The position numbers were made by a program, and so were the translations under genes. DNA of 64,000 bases from Flavobacterium dankookense (lineage in GTDB: Bacteria; Bacteroidota; Bacteroidia; Flavobacteriales; Flavobacteriaceae): positions 248,001 through 312,000 of the forward strand of contig NZ_SNXR01000014.1 in assembly GCF_004362665.1 (NCBI RefSeq), read 5' to 3'. A model generated the notes under the pieces. It was not told where the DNA came from. It worked only from the letters and a program-made list of their open reading frames with translations, and ran no database searches. Of the stretch, positions 51,860 to 61,002 are shown piece after piece (positions within the stretch are counted from its first letter, which is position 1; every line of letters begins with the position of its first letter).

Positions 51860-51877
51860 AACATTATTTAATTCAAT

Positions 51878-51909
51878 AAAAAAGGAACTCAAATTTGAGT
51901 TCCTTTTTT
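51878..51909. terminator. Bidirectional terminator between the MORN gene and the RND gene
   Basis: Perfect 16-bp palindrome AAAAAAGGAACTCAAA / TTTGAGTTCCTTTTTT. Confidence 0.85.
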
Positions 51910-51928
51910 GTTTAACCAATAACTAAAA

Positions 51929-54900
51929 TTAAGCTTCAATCGCTTTTCGTTTTTCTCTTCTATCGCGAAGGAAATATTTGGTTCTTTTTACTAGGAAGAA
52001 CATTACTGGAACCATTACTAAGGTTAGAATAGTTGCATAAGTCAATCCAAAAATAATTGTCCAAGCCAATGGACCCCAAAATATTACGTTGTCACCACCA
52101 ATATATAAGTGTGGATTTAAATCGGTTACTAAACCAAAGAAGTCAAAGTTGAGACCAATTGCTAAAGGAATTAATCCTAAAACAGCAGTTAAAGCAGTTA
52201 ACAATACTGGACGTAAACGGTTTTTACCACTTTCAACAATGATGTCTTTGATTTCATCAATAGTCAAATCATCATGGCTTTCTAGGTTTTTCTCTCTCAC
52301 TTTTTGGTCTAGAAGCAATACGAAGAAATCCATCAAAACGATACCGTTTTTCACCACAATTCCGGCGAGTGAAATAATTCCCATCATCGTCATTAAGATT
52401 ACGAAATCCATATTGGCAATTACATATCCATAGAAAACACCACTAAAACTCAACAATACCGTAAACAAAATCACTACAGTTTTTGAAATTGAGTTGAACT
52501 GCAACACGATGATGATGGTAATTCCAGCCATAGCTAAGAATAAAGCATACAACAAGAAACTTTGGTTTTTCCCTTGTTCTTCTTGAACTCCTGAAAACGA
52601 ATACGTAATTCCTTTTGGCAATTCATATCCTTTTAATTCAGATGCAATTTGCTTGGTAATTTCATCAGCATTATAACCTGTAATCACGTTAGAGTAAACG
52701 GTCATAATACGTTTGTAATTCTTTCTCTTGATTTGGTTATAGGTTGTCGTTTTTTGCGTTTCAGAAACTGCCGAAATAGGCACTTGCATCATCTGACCAT
52801 TATTTTGGTTTCTAAAAGTCAACGATTGATTGAACAAAATGTTTTCATTTTTTCGTTGGTCTTCTTGCATTCTCACAATGATGTTGTAATCGTCATCACC
52901 TTCTTTATAAGTTGAAATTTCTTGACCATAAACCGAACGGCGAAGATTAAATCCTAATTGACCTGTAGAAACACCAACACTTCCTGCATTTACTCTATCT
53001 ACAAGCACTTCCAATTCAGGACTTTGCTTGTTTACATCAACGCTTAATCGTTCAATACCAGGAATGTTTTTAGCATTGATAAAACCAATCATTTTATCAG
53101 CTTCTTTAATCATTTGATCATAATCCGTTCCGGTTAACTGAACACTGATTGGATAACCCGCTGGCGGACCATTTGCATCTTTTTCAACCGTAACAGTTGC
53201 TCCAGCAATTCCTTTTACTTTTCCGCGAATTTCTTCCAAAATATCAGAAGTATTTACACCTCGACGAAGTTTAAATTCGGTAAAACTAACGGTTACTTTT
53301 CCTTTAAAAGGCGTTTCAGAAGCGGAACCAGCATCTACATTTGGATTTCCAGCACCAACGCCAACTTGCGAAACGATACTTTCTGCGATGTAGTTTTCCT
53401 CTTTATTATTTTCATCTACATATTTTTCCAAAATAGCGATAACTTGCTTTTCTACAAATAAGGTTGCCTTATTCGTTTTTTCAATATCAGTTCCTTGTGG
53501 ATATTCGATGTAAACAATGGCTTGATTTGGAATATTATCAGGGAAGAACAATACTTTTCTTGGGAAAACTCCAAGCAGAATAAAGGATAAGAACAACATT
53601 CCAATGATACCAACTAAAGCATACCAAGCATTTCTACCTGTTAATATTTTGGTTAAGAAGCGTTTGTATTTTTCTTCCATTTTTGGGAAAAATCCATGTT
53701 GGAAATCTTGTGTCCATTTGTATAATTTCCATTTATAAAGCCACATTAATCCTAATGAAATCAGAGCTAAGTGACCAATTCCTCTAGCTGCTTTCGAATC
53801 GTTTACGTTTCCAATGATGATGAAAATAATCGCTACTATTCCAAAAATGATAGAATACATTTTGGCTGATTTTTTGGTTACGTTTCTATCTTCAATATCC
53901 ATCGAACCACCAGTCATTGCGGCGTTGATAATCATCGCCACAAATAAAGATGCTCCAAGAGTTACCGAAAGTGTTACTGGGAAATAAATCATGAATTTAC
54001 CCATTGTTCCAGGCCAAAGTGCAAACGGTAGAAACGCCATTAATGTAGTTGCGGTTGATGAAATTACTGGCCAAGCGATTTCGCCAATACCAATTTTTGA
54101 AGCTTGAACGCGCGACATTCCTTTTTGCATATTGGCAAATACATTGTCGACTACCACAATTCCGTCATCCACAAGCATTCCTAATCCCATTACTAATCCG
54201 AACAAAACCATAGTATTCAACGTCATTCCGAATGCCGAAAGAATACTAAACGCCATCAACATCGAAAGTGGAATTGCCGCTCCAACAAATAATGAATTTC
54301 GCAATCCCATGGTGAACATCAACACAATCATTACTAGGATAATACCAAAAATAATGTGGTTGGACAATTCATCAACTTGGTGTTCAACTCGTGAAGATTG
54401 ATCGTTTGTTAAGTCTAGTTTTAAATCTTTTGGCAAATAAGTTTCTTGAGCCAATTCGATTTTTTCCTTCACTTGCTCAATGGCAGAAATCATGTTTTGT
54501 CCCGAACGTTTTTTCACGTTGAGCATCACTACTTCTTTTCCTTTTTCGCGGGCATAAGTGGTTTTTTCTTTTTCTTTAAACGAAACTGTAGCAATATCTT
54601 TTAAATAAACTGTTCCTCCGAAAGATTTTACAATAACATTTTCTAGTTCTTTCGGATCCTTAATCTCTCCAACAATTCTAATGTTGTTTCTTGAACCTTG
54701 AGACGTTAAATTTCCTCCCGAAAGCGTCATGTTCTCATACTTCACAGCATTTTGAATGTCGTCAAAAGAAACTTGAGCTGCCGTCATTTTGAAAATATCA
54801 ACTGCAATTTCAACCTCTTTATCATCAACACCCAAAATGTCAACTTGTTTTACTTCGGGAATTTCCTCAATGTCGTCTTCAAGTTTTTCTCCGTATTTTT

Positions 54901-55399
54901 TTAGCTGTTGTGTCGTGTAATTTCCTTTTAAGTTGATATTCAAAATTGGCACTTCTTCCGAAATGTTTAAGTCGAAAACACTTGGTTCAACTTTACTTCC
55001 GTTGTCAAGATTAGGCCAATCGGTATCGGCTTTTACAACATCAACTTTATCTTTAATTTTTACTTTCGCTTGTTCAACAGATACTTTATCCGAGAACTCA
55101 GCGATAATCATCCCATAATCTTGAAAAGCACTAGCAGTGATTTTTTCAATTCCACTGATGTTTTTAAACTCCTTTTCAAGTGGTTTGATAATTAATTTCT
55201 CAACATCCTCAGCTGAATTTCCAGGAAATACAGACGATATGTAAATTTTATTTTCGATGATTTCAGGGAAATCCTCACGTGGCATCGTGACATAGGCAAT
55301 TAAACCTGTAACAACAATAAGAAAGGTGAAGATGTAAACAGTAACTCTGTTATCTACAGCCCAACTCGATATACCGAATTCTTTATTTTGGTGTGACAT
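51929..55399 (-). CDS. RND efflux transporter permease
   Basis: A 1156-residue inner-membrane pump of the AcrB/HAE1 superfamily, with 12 helices and two large periplasmic loops. Helix 4 has LMAFSILSAFGMTLNTMVLFGLVMGLGMLVDDGIVVVDNVF near residue 378-420, which includes the proton-relay Asp pair. The second half repeats the pattern (GIISLAGIVVKNGIVLMDF). It forms a tripartite efflux system with the adaptor and TolC encoded just upstream on the same strand. The insertion between the helix 6 and helix 7 region (about residues 500-570) is longer than in AcrB. The substrate is unknown. Confidence 0.93.
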   Translation of the reverse strand: MSHQNKEFGISSWAVDNRVTVYIFTFLIVVTGLIAYVTMPREDFPEIIENKIYISSVFPGNSAEDVEKLIIKPLEKEFKNISGIEKITASAFQDYGMIIAEFSDKVSVEQAKVKIKDKVDVVKADTDWPNLDNGSKVEPSVFDLNISEEVPILNINLKGNYTTQQLKKYGEKLEDDIEEIPEVKQVDILGVDDKEVEIAVDIFKMTAAQVSFDDIQNAVKYENMTLSGGNLTSQGSRNNIRIVGEIKDPKELENVIVKSFGGTVYLKDIATVSFKEKEKTTYAREKGKEVVMLNVKKRSGQNMISAIEQVKEKIELAQETYLPKDLKLDLTNDQSSRVEHQVDELSNHIIFGIILVMIVLMFTMGLRNSLFVGAAIPLSMLMAFSILSAFGMTLNTMVLFGLVMGLGMLVDDGIVVVDNVFANMQKGMSRVQASKIGIGEIAWPVISSTATTLMAFLPFALWPGTMGKFMIYFPVTLSVTLGASLFVAMIINAAMTGGSMDIEDRNVTKKSAKMYSIIFGIVAIIFIIIGNVNDSKAARGIGHLALISLGLMWLYKWKLYKWTQDFQHGFFPKMEEKYKRFLTKILTGRNAWYALVGIIGMLFLSFILLGVFPRKVLFFPDNIPNQAIVYIEYPQGTDIEKTNKATLFVEKQVIAILEKYVDENNKEENYIAESIVSQVGVGAGNPNVDAGSASETPFKGKVTVSFTEFKLRRGVNTSDILEEIRGKVKGIAGATVTVEKDANGPPAGYPISVQLTGTDYDQMIKEADKMIGFINAKNIPGIERLSVDVNKQSPELEVLVDRVNAGSVGVSTGQLGFNLRRSVYGQEISTYKEGDDDYNIIVRMQEDQRKNENILFNQSLTFRNQNNGQMMQVPISAVSETQKTTTYNQIKRKNYKRIMTVYSNVITGYNADEITKQIASELKGYELPKGITYSFSGVQEEQGKNQSFLLYALFLAMAGITIIIVLQFNSISKTVVILFTVLLSFSGVFYGYVIANMDFVILMTMMGIISLAGIVVKNGIVLMDFFVLLLDQKVREKNLESHDDLTIDEIKDIIVESGKNRLRPVLLTALTAVLGLIPLAIGLNFDFFGLVTDLNPHLYIGGDNVIFWGPLAWTIIFGLTYATILTLVMVPVMFFLVKRTKYFLRDRREKRKAIEA

Positions 55400-55444
55400 A
55401 TATTTTGGTTTATGAGGTTATTTGTTTATTAGTTTATAAGCAAA

Positions 55445-55807
55445 TCATTTTGGTAATTGAGATTTATGCAATCCATCAATTAACAAAGTCACCTCTGTTA
55501 TTTTCTCTCTAATTTCAATATATTTTTTCTCTTCAATGTATTCAAAGTCAAATGATAATATTACTTGATTTAATAATTCTAAAGCTGAACCAAAAGCTAT
55601 TTCTGTAAATCTAGCTTTATCCTTCATTGAACTTCTTCCTGAACCTTCGGCAAGATTTGAAGCAATGGAAACTGTACATCTTCTCATTTGACTAGTCATT
55701 CCAAAAAGTTCGTCTTTTGGAAAATGCTTCGTTATTTTAAAAATTTCCAATGCCAATTCACGTGATTTCTGCCAGGCAATAAGTTTTTCAAAACTAAATA
55801 CTTTCAT
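55445..55807 (-). CDS. Four-helix-bundle protein (23S rRNA intervening-sequence type)
   Basis: A 120-residue protein with a helical pattern and the signatures FEKLIAWQKSRELALEIF, PKDELFGMTSQMRRCTVSIASNLAEGSGR and EIAFGSALELLNQVILS of the S23/four-helix-bundle family. The family was first seen encoded in 23S rRNA intervening sequences; most members are scattered single genes of unknown function. Here it is on the same strand between the RND pump and its adaptor, with repeat-like spacers on both sides, and looks like an addition to the efflux operon. Confidence 0.9.
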   Translation of the reverse strand: MKVFSFEKLIAWQKSRELALEIFKITKHFPKDELFGMTSQMRRCTVSIASNLAEGSGRSSMKDKARFTEIAFGSALELLNQVILSFDFEYIEEKKYIEIREKITEVTLLIDGLHKSQLPK

Positions 55808-55846
55808 TATTCTACTTTTAAACTTATAAACACATCAACTTATAAA

Positions 55847-56986
55847 CTAAAAATTCAATTTCATTCCTTCTGAAATGTTGTTAACGCCATCCGTTACGAT
55901 TACATCATTTGTAGATAATCCGCTTAAAATTTCAGTTACATTATCAGATGATTTTCCAGTTTTTACCAATACTTTTTTAGCTTTTCCTGTTTTACCATTA
56001 CTTCCGTCAACTACAAAAACAAATTGATCATGATTAGCATCTTCTTGGATTACTCCAGTTGGAACCACAATAGCATCTTTACTAACATAGTCAATAATTT
56101 TTAGTTTTGCTACTTGATTTGGACGTAACAAATTTTCTGGATTTGGAACACTTACTTCAATGCCAAAACTTCTATTGTTTGGATTGATAAAACTTCCCAC
56201 TTGACGTACTTTTCCTTTGTAAGTTTTACCTAAAGAAGTTAGAAAAACATCTACTTGGTCACCAATTTTCAGTTTTCCTATATAGCTTTCAGGAATTGTG
56301 GTTGACACATACATGTTTCCTAAATTCACAATTCGCATCAAACCTTGTGCGCTTGGAGCTACAACTTCGCCTTTTTCTACAAAAACCTCATCAATTGTTC
56401 CAGAAAATGGTGCACGAATTACGGTTTTGGACAATTGAGCTTTGATTTGTGAAACTGCTTTTTGAGCCGAAACCATTTGGGTTTGTGCTTGTAAATATTG
56501 AATTTCAGAACCAATTTTTTTGTCCCAAAGATTTTTTTGTCTTTCGTAAGTTGTTTTTGCCAATTGATATTGATTTTCGGCACTTGCTAATTGTTGGCTC
56601 ATTCCAGCATCGTCAACACGACCAAGGATTTGACCTTTTGAAACACGTTGTCCAGCTTTAACGGTTAACGAAGTTAATGTTCCGCTATATTCCGGTTGAA
56701 CAACTATATTTTCTTTGGTATCAACATTTCCTTGCACTTCAAGATAGTGATTGAAAACGGTATCTTTTACAGTTGTAACGCCAACAAGAGCTTCATCTAC
56801 TTTTACATCCAAAGTAGCTAATGCTTCTTCAATGGTAGCAATTTCAGCTTGCAAAGCAACTTTCTTTTCCTGAAGTGCTTTTACATTTTTTGAACTTATT
56901 AAACTATCGATTGATTGTTCTTTTTCACCTTTTCCACAAGCGAAAAGCATGAGTGATAAAACGGAAAGTAATATTATTTTTTTCAT
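55847..56986 (-). CDS. RND efflux periplasmic adaptor (HlyD/MFP family) lipoprotein
   Basis: A 379-residue protein with a lipoprotein signal peptide (KKIILLSVLSLMLFAC, Cys near residue 17). A coiled-coil stretch (residues 30-65 and the hairpin near 115-170: QLASAENQYQLAKTTYERQKNLWDKKIGS) and the lipoyl halves (VVQPEYSGTLTSLTVKAGQRVSKGQILGRV and APFSGTIDEVFVEKGEVVAPS) are the typical order of adaptors. A beta-barrel and membrane-proximal domain follow. It links the RND pump to the TolC channel. Confidence 0.93.
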   Translation of the reverse strand: MKKIILLSVLSLMLFACGKGEKEQSIDSLISSKNVKALQEKKVALQAEIATIEEALATLDVKVDEALVGVTTVKDTVFNHYLEVQGNVDTKENIVVQPEYSGTLTSLTVKAGQRVSKGQILGRVDDAGMSQQLASAENQYQLAKTTYERQKNLWDKKIGSEIQYLQAQTQMVSAQKAVSQIKAQLSKTVIRAPFSGTIDEVFVEKGEVVAPSAQGLMRIVNLGNMYVSTTIPESYIGKLKIGDQVDVFLTSLGKTYKGKVRQVGSFINPNNRSFGIEVSVPNPENLLRPNQVAKLKIIDYVSKDAIVVPTGVIQEDANHDQFVFVVDGSNGKTGKAKKVLVKTGKSSDNVTEILSGLSTNDVIVTDGVNNISEGMKLNF

Positions 56987-56997
56987 TATATTTTAGG

Positions 56998-58338
56998 TTA
57001 GTTTTTATTAATTATCTTTTCTAAAGTGGCTTTTTTATTGATGATGTTCACCATTGATTGTAAATAATTTTGTTGAGCCGAATACAATTGTCTTTGGGCT
57101 TCGCTAAAGTCAAAACTGGACGACAAACCTTCAGTGAATTTTATTTGTTGCTTTTTTTCAATACGTTCAGCTAAATTCAAATTGCTTTTTGCCGTAGCAT
57201 ATTCTTCAATACTGAATTCAAATTCGCTTTTGGCTTTTTCGTATTGAAGTTGTAATTGTTGCTCCACTTCAGTCAACTGAATTTTAGCTTGGTCTAAAGC
57301 AATTTTAGCTTGTTGTGTTTTGGCTTTTCGACCGAAACTGCTAAAAATAGGTACATTTAAACTTACTCCTAAGTTGGAATAATTCAACCATTTTTGGTTT
57401 TGAGTAAAAAAAGCAAACTGATCGTTGAAAGCATTATAACCAAAGTTCACATTAGCTGCCAATGATGGTAAAGCTTTGCTTTTTTGCAACTTTAATTCTA
57501 ATGAGCGTTGTTCTTCAAAATTACTTGCCATTAAATAATCGATGTTATTTGAAACCGAGAATTCAGTTGAACCAAAAGCAATATCTAAATTGGATAACGA
57601 TAAATTATCAAGTTTATCTGTTAGCTTCAATTCAGAATCTAGATTAATTCCTAAAGAATATTTAAGCATTTTTGTTGCTACATCTAATAAACGCTTGGTA
57701 TTATTCAAATTACTATTGATAGTTGCCAACGTAATTTGAAGTTGCTCTACATTTTCTTCTTCGATTAAACCATTTTTATAAGTTTCCTCTGTGTCTGAAA
57801 GTGTTTTAGATAAAGTTGCTTTATTTTTTTCAAGAATAGCAATGCTTTCTTCTGCTAAAAGTACATTCCCATAGGCATTGATTACCATTTCGCGAATTTC
57901 GGTATTGGTTTTTTGCTTAGCGTTTTCATAATACTTCAAATACGTTTTTGAAGCTTGAAGTGCTACAATATAAGAACCATCAAAAATAAGTTGGCTCAAT
58001 CTTCCATTAGCAACCATGTTGTGTCGTGTTCCGAAGGCAACCTCAGCAAATTCACCAGGATTCCCACCAAAAAACTCAGCAGGAACAACTGATTTTTGTA
58101 ATTCAAAATTGTTTTGATAGTCTAAACTTGCACTAATTTGTGGCAAACCAGCAGCAGTTGTTTCCCATTTTTTCTGTTTTGCTGCATCAATGTCTTTTGA
58201 AGCACGAATGGCAGCATAATTGTTTTGAATAGCGTGTTCAATGGCTTGCTTTAAACTAAACGAATAGTTTTGTTTTTGTTCTTGAGCTTGTAAAACACTC
58301 ACAAGTAAGAGAAAGGTTAATATTATTTTGTTTTTCAT
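56998..58338 (-). CDS. TolC family outer-membrane efflux protein
   Basis: A 446-residue protein with a signal peptide (KNKIILTFLLLVSVLQAQ). It has two similar halves of long helices, as expected for the TolC tunnel, with repeats such as NYSFSLKQAIEHAIQNNYAAIRASKDI at the start and KTQQAKIALDQAKIQLTEVEQQLQLQYEKAKSEFEFS in the second half. The barrel strands are SQLIFDGSYIVALQASK and NLGVSLNVPIFSSFG. It starts 6 bases after the tetR stop. Confidence 0.93.
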   Translation of the reverse strand: MKNKIILTFLLLVSVLQAQEQKQNYSFSLKQAIEHAIQNNYAAIRASKDIDAAKQKKWETTAAGLPQISASLDYQNNFELQKSVVPAEFFGGNPGEFAEVAFGTRHNMVANGRLSQLIFDGSYIVALQASKTYLKYYENAKQKTNTEIREMVINAYGNVLLAEESIAILEKNKATLSKTLSDTEETYKNGLIEEENVEQLQITLATINSNLNNTKRLLDVATKMLKYSLGINLDSELKLTDKLDNLSLSNLDIAFGSTEFSVSNNIDYLMASNFEEQRSLELKLQKSKALPSLAANVNFGYNAFNDQFAFFTQNQKWLNYSNLGVSLNVPIFSSFGRKAKTQQAKIALDQAKIQLTEVEQQLQLQYEKAKSEFEFSIEEYATAKSNLNLAERIEKKQQIKFTEGLSSSFDFSEAQRQLYSAQQNYLQSMVNIINKKATLEKIINKN

Positions 58339-58344
58339 TGATGA

Positions 58345-58941
58345 TTATAAATTATGGTTTTTTAATTGTTTTTCGAGTTCTGTAATTCCTTCTTTTGTAG
58401 CTATTGCTCTGGTGTGATATTCGAGTGCTTTGGCTTCAAGTTCGTAGGCATCTTTTTCCATCATGGTGTTTTCATTAATAGAGAATATGAGTGTGTAATA
58501 AAATTTTACTGCTGCCTCAACATCGGTTTCTTTTCTGTACAAACCTTGTGTTATTCCTTTTTCAATATTTTGTCGGAACATTTGACTACAATCTTCTATT
58601 TCATTGCACATCATTTTCTCATAAATCTCAGGATAATGCTTTTTCAATTGATATGCTGGAGATTGGTCAAAGGATTGAAACATTTCTTTGAACATTTCAC
58701 GCATTTGAAAGTTTTCCTCAATGGCGTTAAAATTTTTCCCAACAATTTCATCCATCATAGCGTGAATTTTTTGATGGACTACTTCTGTTCCTTCTTCAAT
58801 TAACCTTTCTTTATTGCTAAAATACTTGTAAATAGTTTTTTTTGAAATACACATTTCGCAAGCAATATCATCCATCGTTACACTTTTGAAACCTAATTTC
58901 AAAAACATATCTGTAGCTTTTTTGATGATTTTCTCTTTCAT
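58345..58941 (-). CDS. TetR/AcrR family transcriptional regulator
   Basis: A 198-residue protein with the N-terminal helix-turn-helix KATDMFLKLGFKSVTMDDIACEMCISKKTIYKYFSNKERLIEEG (residues 8-51) and a helical ligand-binding part. It heads the efflux operon tetR-tolC-adaptor-(four-helix bundle)-RND. The two nearly identical palindromes upstream of this gene and of the YceI gene are its most likely operators, so it probably represses both its own operon and the YceI-NDH-2 pair. Confidence 0.93.
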   Translation of the reverse strand: MKEKIIKKATDMFLKLGFKSVTMDDIACEMCISKKTIYKYFSNKERLIEEGTEVVHQKIHAMMDEIVGKNFNAIEENFQMREMFKEMFQSFDQSPAYQLKKHYPEIYEKMMCNEIEDCSQMFRQNIEKGITQGLYRKETDVEAAVKFYYTLIFSINENTMMEKDAYELEAKALEYHTRAIATKEGITELEKQLKNHNL

Positions 58942-58963
58942 AATCTTGTTGAAATTTTCGGTG

Positions 58964-59003
58964 CAAATGTAAAACGGAAACTTTAAATACTAAAATAGTT
59001 TCC
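58964..59003 (-). promoter_or_regulatory. Promoter of tetR with overlapping operator-like palindrome
   Basis: -7 box TACATTTG at 58964-58971 (minus strand). Just upstream, 58976-59003 is a 28-bp element with perfect 7-bp arms GGAAACT and AGTTTCC; an internal ACTA-AAA-TAGT is also palindromic. A near-identical element (one difference in 28) lies at 60896-60923. Confidence 0.75.
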
Positions 59004-59043
59004 ATAGTATTAACGTAAATTTAACACACGATTTATTATTAAT

Positions 59044-60315
59044 TTATAACTTAATTTTTTTCTCAGGTCTAATAATCATTCTCAGTGATGAATTTTTAGA
59101 AAAATAAGCTAAAGCCCAATGATATAGTGTATTAACTTTGTTTCTTGGCATAGACAACGACATTAAATGAACAAACAGCCAAGCTAACCAAGCTAAAAAT
59201 CCTTTAAAATGAACTTTAGGTTTTGGCAAATCAACTACTGCTTTATTGCGTCCAATAATTGCCATCGATCCTTTATCATTGTACTGAAAAGGTTTTTGAG
59301 TTTTATTGGCCAACGCTAAAATCAGGTTTTTGGCTAGATTTTTTCCTTGTTGCATTGCAGGTTGTGCAACTTGTGGATGACCATTTGGAAAATTTTTATC
59401 ACTTTCCATAAAGGCAGTATCACCAATAGCAAAAATATTTTCTGTTCCGATAACTTTATTGAATTCATCAACTAATAAACGATTACTTCTTCCAAACATT
59501 TCGTCTGACAATCCTTTAAAACGCATTGCCGTAACACCTGCAGCCCAAATTAAATTTCGAGTTCGTATCGTTGAACCATCTTTAAAACTAACCGTTTGAC
59601 CATCATAATCAACCACTTGCTTGTTGAGTAAAACTTCAACACCCAATTTTTTAATTTGTTTTAATGTTTCTTCTTGCGAATTCTTACTCATTGGTGCTAA
59701 CAATGAATCTCCGCCATCAACCAAGTAAATTTTAGCATTTTTAACATGTGAAAGTTCTGGGTATTCTTTATGGATAATCGTTTTGCTCATTTCGGCAAAC
59801 ATTCCCGAAAGTTCCACACCAGTTGGTCCGCCACCAGCAACAACAATTGTCATTAACTCTTCTTGTTCTTTTAAATCTAAAGAATTAGAAGCGATTTCAA
59901 TTCGTTGCAACATACTATTTCTCATGTTCAACGCATCTTCTAGGGTTTTCATTGGAATGGCATTTTTCTTCACATTTTCCATTCCAAAATAATTGGTAAC
60001 AGTACCTGTAGCAATCACTAAATAGTCGTAGTTCAATTCGCCATTATTGAGAATAATTTTGCTTTCGTTGGAAATAATTTCTTCCAATTCGCCCATCCAA
60101 AATCGAATTTTAGAACCCGAAAGCATTTTTCTAAACGGATAACTTATTGATGATGTTTCTAAAAAACCAGTTGCTACTTGATATAATAGAGGTGGAAAAA
60201 AATTATAATTTAATTTGTCAACAAGTGTAACTTCAAATGCGTCACTATTATAAAAAGCTTTTGCAAAATTCAATCCTGCAAATCCACCACCAATAACTAC
60301 TATTTGTTTTTTCAT
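59044..60315 (-). CDS. Type II NADH dehydrogenase (NAD(P)/FAD-dependent oxidoreductase)
   Basis: A 423-residue flavoprotein with two Rossmann folds: VVIGGGFAGLNFAKAF near residues 6-21 (FAD), and TIVVAGGGPTGVELSGMFAEM near 157-177 (NADH). ENIFAIGDTAFM near 288-299 is the second FAD contact. The C-terminal part (about 370-423) has a hydrophobic, amphipathic stretch for membrane contact. NDH-2 enzymes pass electrons from NADH to quinone without pumping protons. It follows the YceI gene by 4 bases and is therefore under the same promoter with the TetR-like palindrome. Confidence 0.92.
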   Translation of the reverse strand: MKKQIVVIGGGFAGLNFAKAFYNSDAFEVTLVDKLNYNFFPPLLYQVATGFLETSSISYPFRKMLSGSKIRFWMGELEEIISNESKIILNNGELNYDYLVIATGTVTNYFGMENVKKNAIPMKTLEDALNMRNSMLQRIEIASNSLDLKEQEELMTIVVAGGGPTGVELSGMFAEMSKTIIHKEYPELSHVKNAKIYLVDGGDSLLAPMSKNSQEETLKQIKKLGVEVLLNKQVVDYDGQTVSFKDGSTIRTRNLIWAAGVTAMRFKGLSDEMFGRSNRLLVDEFNKVIGTENIFAIGDTAFMESDKNFPNGHPQVAQPAMQQGKNLAKNLILALANKTQKPFQYNDKGSMAIIGRNKAVVDLPKPKVHFKGFLAWLAWLFVHLMSLSMPRNKVNTLYHWALAYFSKNSSLRMIIRPEKKIKL

Positions 60316-60319
60316 GATT

Positions 60320-60850
60320 TTAATTATTAGTTTCGAATTCTAAATTGGCAGTTATGTTAATATTTGAGCCGATTAACAAACCATTGTTTTCAAGATTTGA
60401 GTTAGAATACAAACCAAAATCTTGACGATTAATTTCTCCAATAATCTCAACTAAAACTTTTGAAGACGCAGGATTTGTTTCAAGTTCAACAATTTTAGCA
60501 TCAAGCTCAACTATTTTAGTGATGTTGTTTATGGTTAAGTTACCTTTCACAAAATTGATGTCGTTATTCACTTTTTCAAACGAAGTAGATTTAAAACTCA
60601 CATAAGGATATTGACTTAAATTAATAAAATCTTTCAATTTTACATTGGCATCAATATGTTCCAATTTCCCTTCTTTTTTGTTTACATCCAAAACAAATTC
60701 AACGTTAGCATTTACAAGTTGGTTATTTTCAATAGCTATTGAACTTGTAAGTTGGTTGAAGGAACTATCCAAATAAGCTATGATTGAATTTCTAGCTCTA
60801 ATCATAAAATCTGATTGGCTAGTATTTAAATTCCATTCAGTTATAGTCAT
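60320..60850 (-). CDS. YceI family protein without signal peptide
   Basis: A 176-residue protein of the YceI lipid-binding barrel: MTITEWNLNTSQSDFMIRARNS start, KLEHIDANVKLKDFINLSQYPYVSFKS near residues 62-90 and NFVKGNLTINNITKIVELDAKI in the middle. YceI proteins bind long isoprenoid or lipid chains in a beta-barrel. This one has no signal peptide, so it is probably cytoplasmic, which fits a link to the isoprenoid quinone pool of the NDH-2 next to it (inference). Confidence 0.88.
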   Translation of the reverse strand: MTITEWNLNTSQSDFMIRARNSIIAYLDSSFNQLTSSIAIENNQLVNANVEFVLDVNKKEGKLEHIDANVKLKDFINLSQYPYVSFKSTSFEKVNNDINFVKGNLTINNITKIVELDAKIVELETNPASSKVLVEIIGEINRQDFGLYSNSNLENNGLLIGSNINITANLEFETNN

Positions 60851-60883
60851 TGTAATTGTATTTTAATGTTGTAATTTTTTTTG

Positions 60884-60923
60884 CAAAAGTAAATAGGAAA
60901 CTTTTAATACTAAAATAGTTTCC
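60884..60923 (-). promoter_or_regulatory. Promoter of the YceI-NDH-2 pair with the second operator-like palindrome
   Basis: -7 box TACTTTTG at 60884-60891 (minus strand). The 28-bp element 60896-60923 has the same arms GGAAACT / AGTTTCC and differs from the tetR element at a single position. It lies over the region where the -33 element should be, so a bound repressor would block RNA polymerase. Confidence 0.78.
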
Positions 60924-61002
60924 TAAGTATTTACATTTTTTTAACATTTTGTTATTATTTGATAAATTATGTTTTTGACTTACTTTAGCAAAAAATAAAG
61001 CA

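Noticed and set aside
51470..51860. The MORN-repeat protein as an antitoxin of a toxin-antitoxin system.
   Set aside because: Databases sometimes use such names, but there is a signal peptide and no adjacent toxin-like gene; the idea is not supported here.
58366..58803. A 145-codon open frame on the plus strand.
   Set aside because: It lies entirely opposite the tetR gene, is rich in Phe and Cys with no known motif, and has no promoter or ribosome site; it is a shadow frame.
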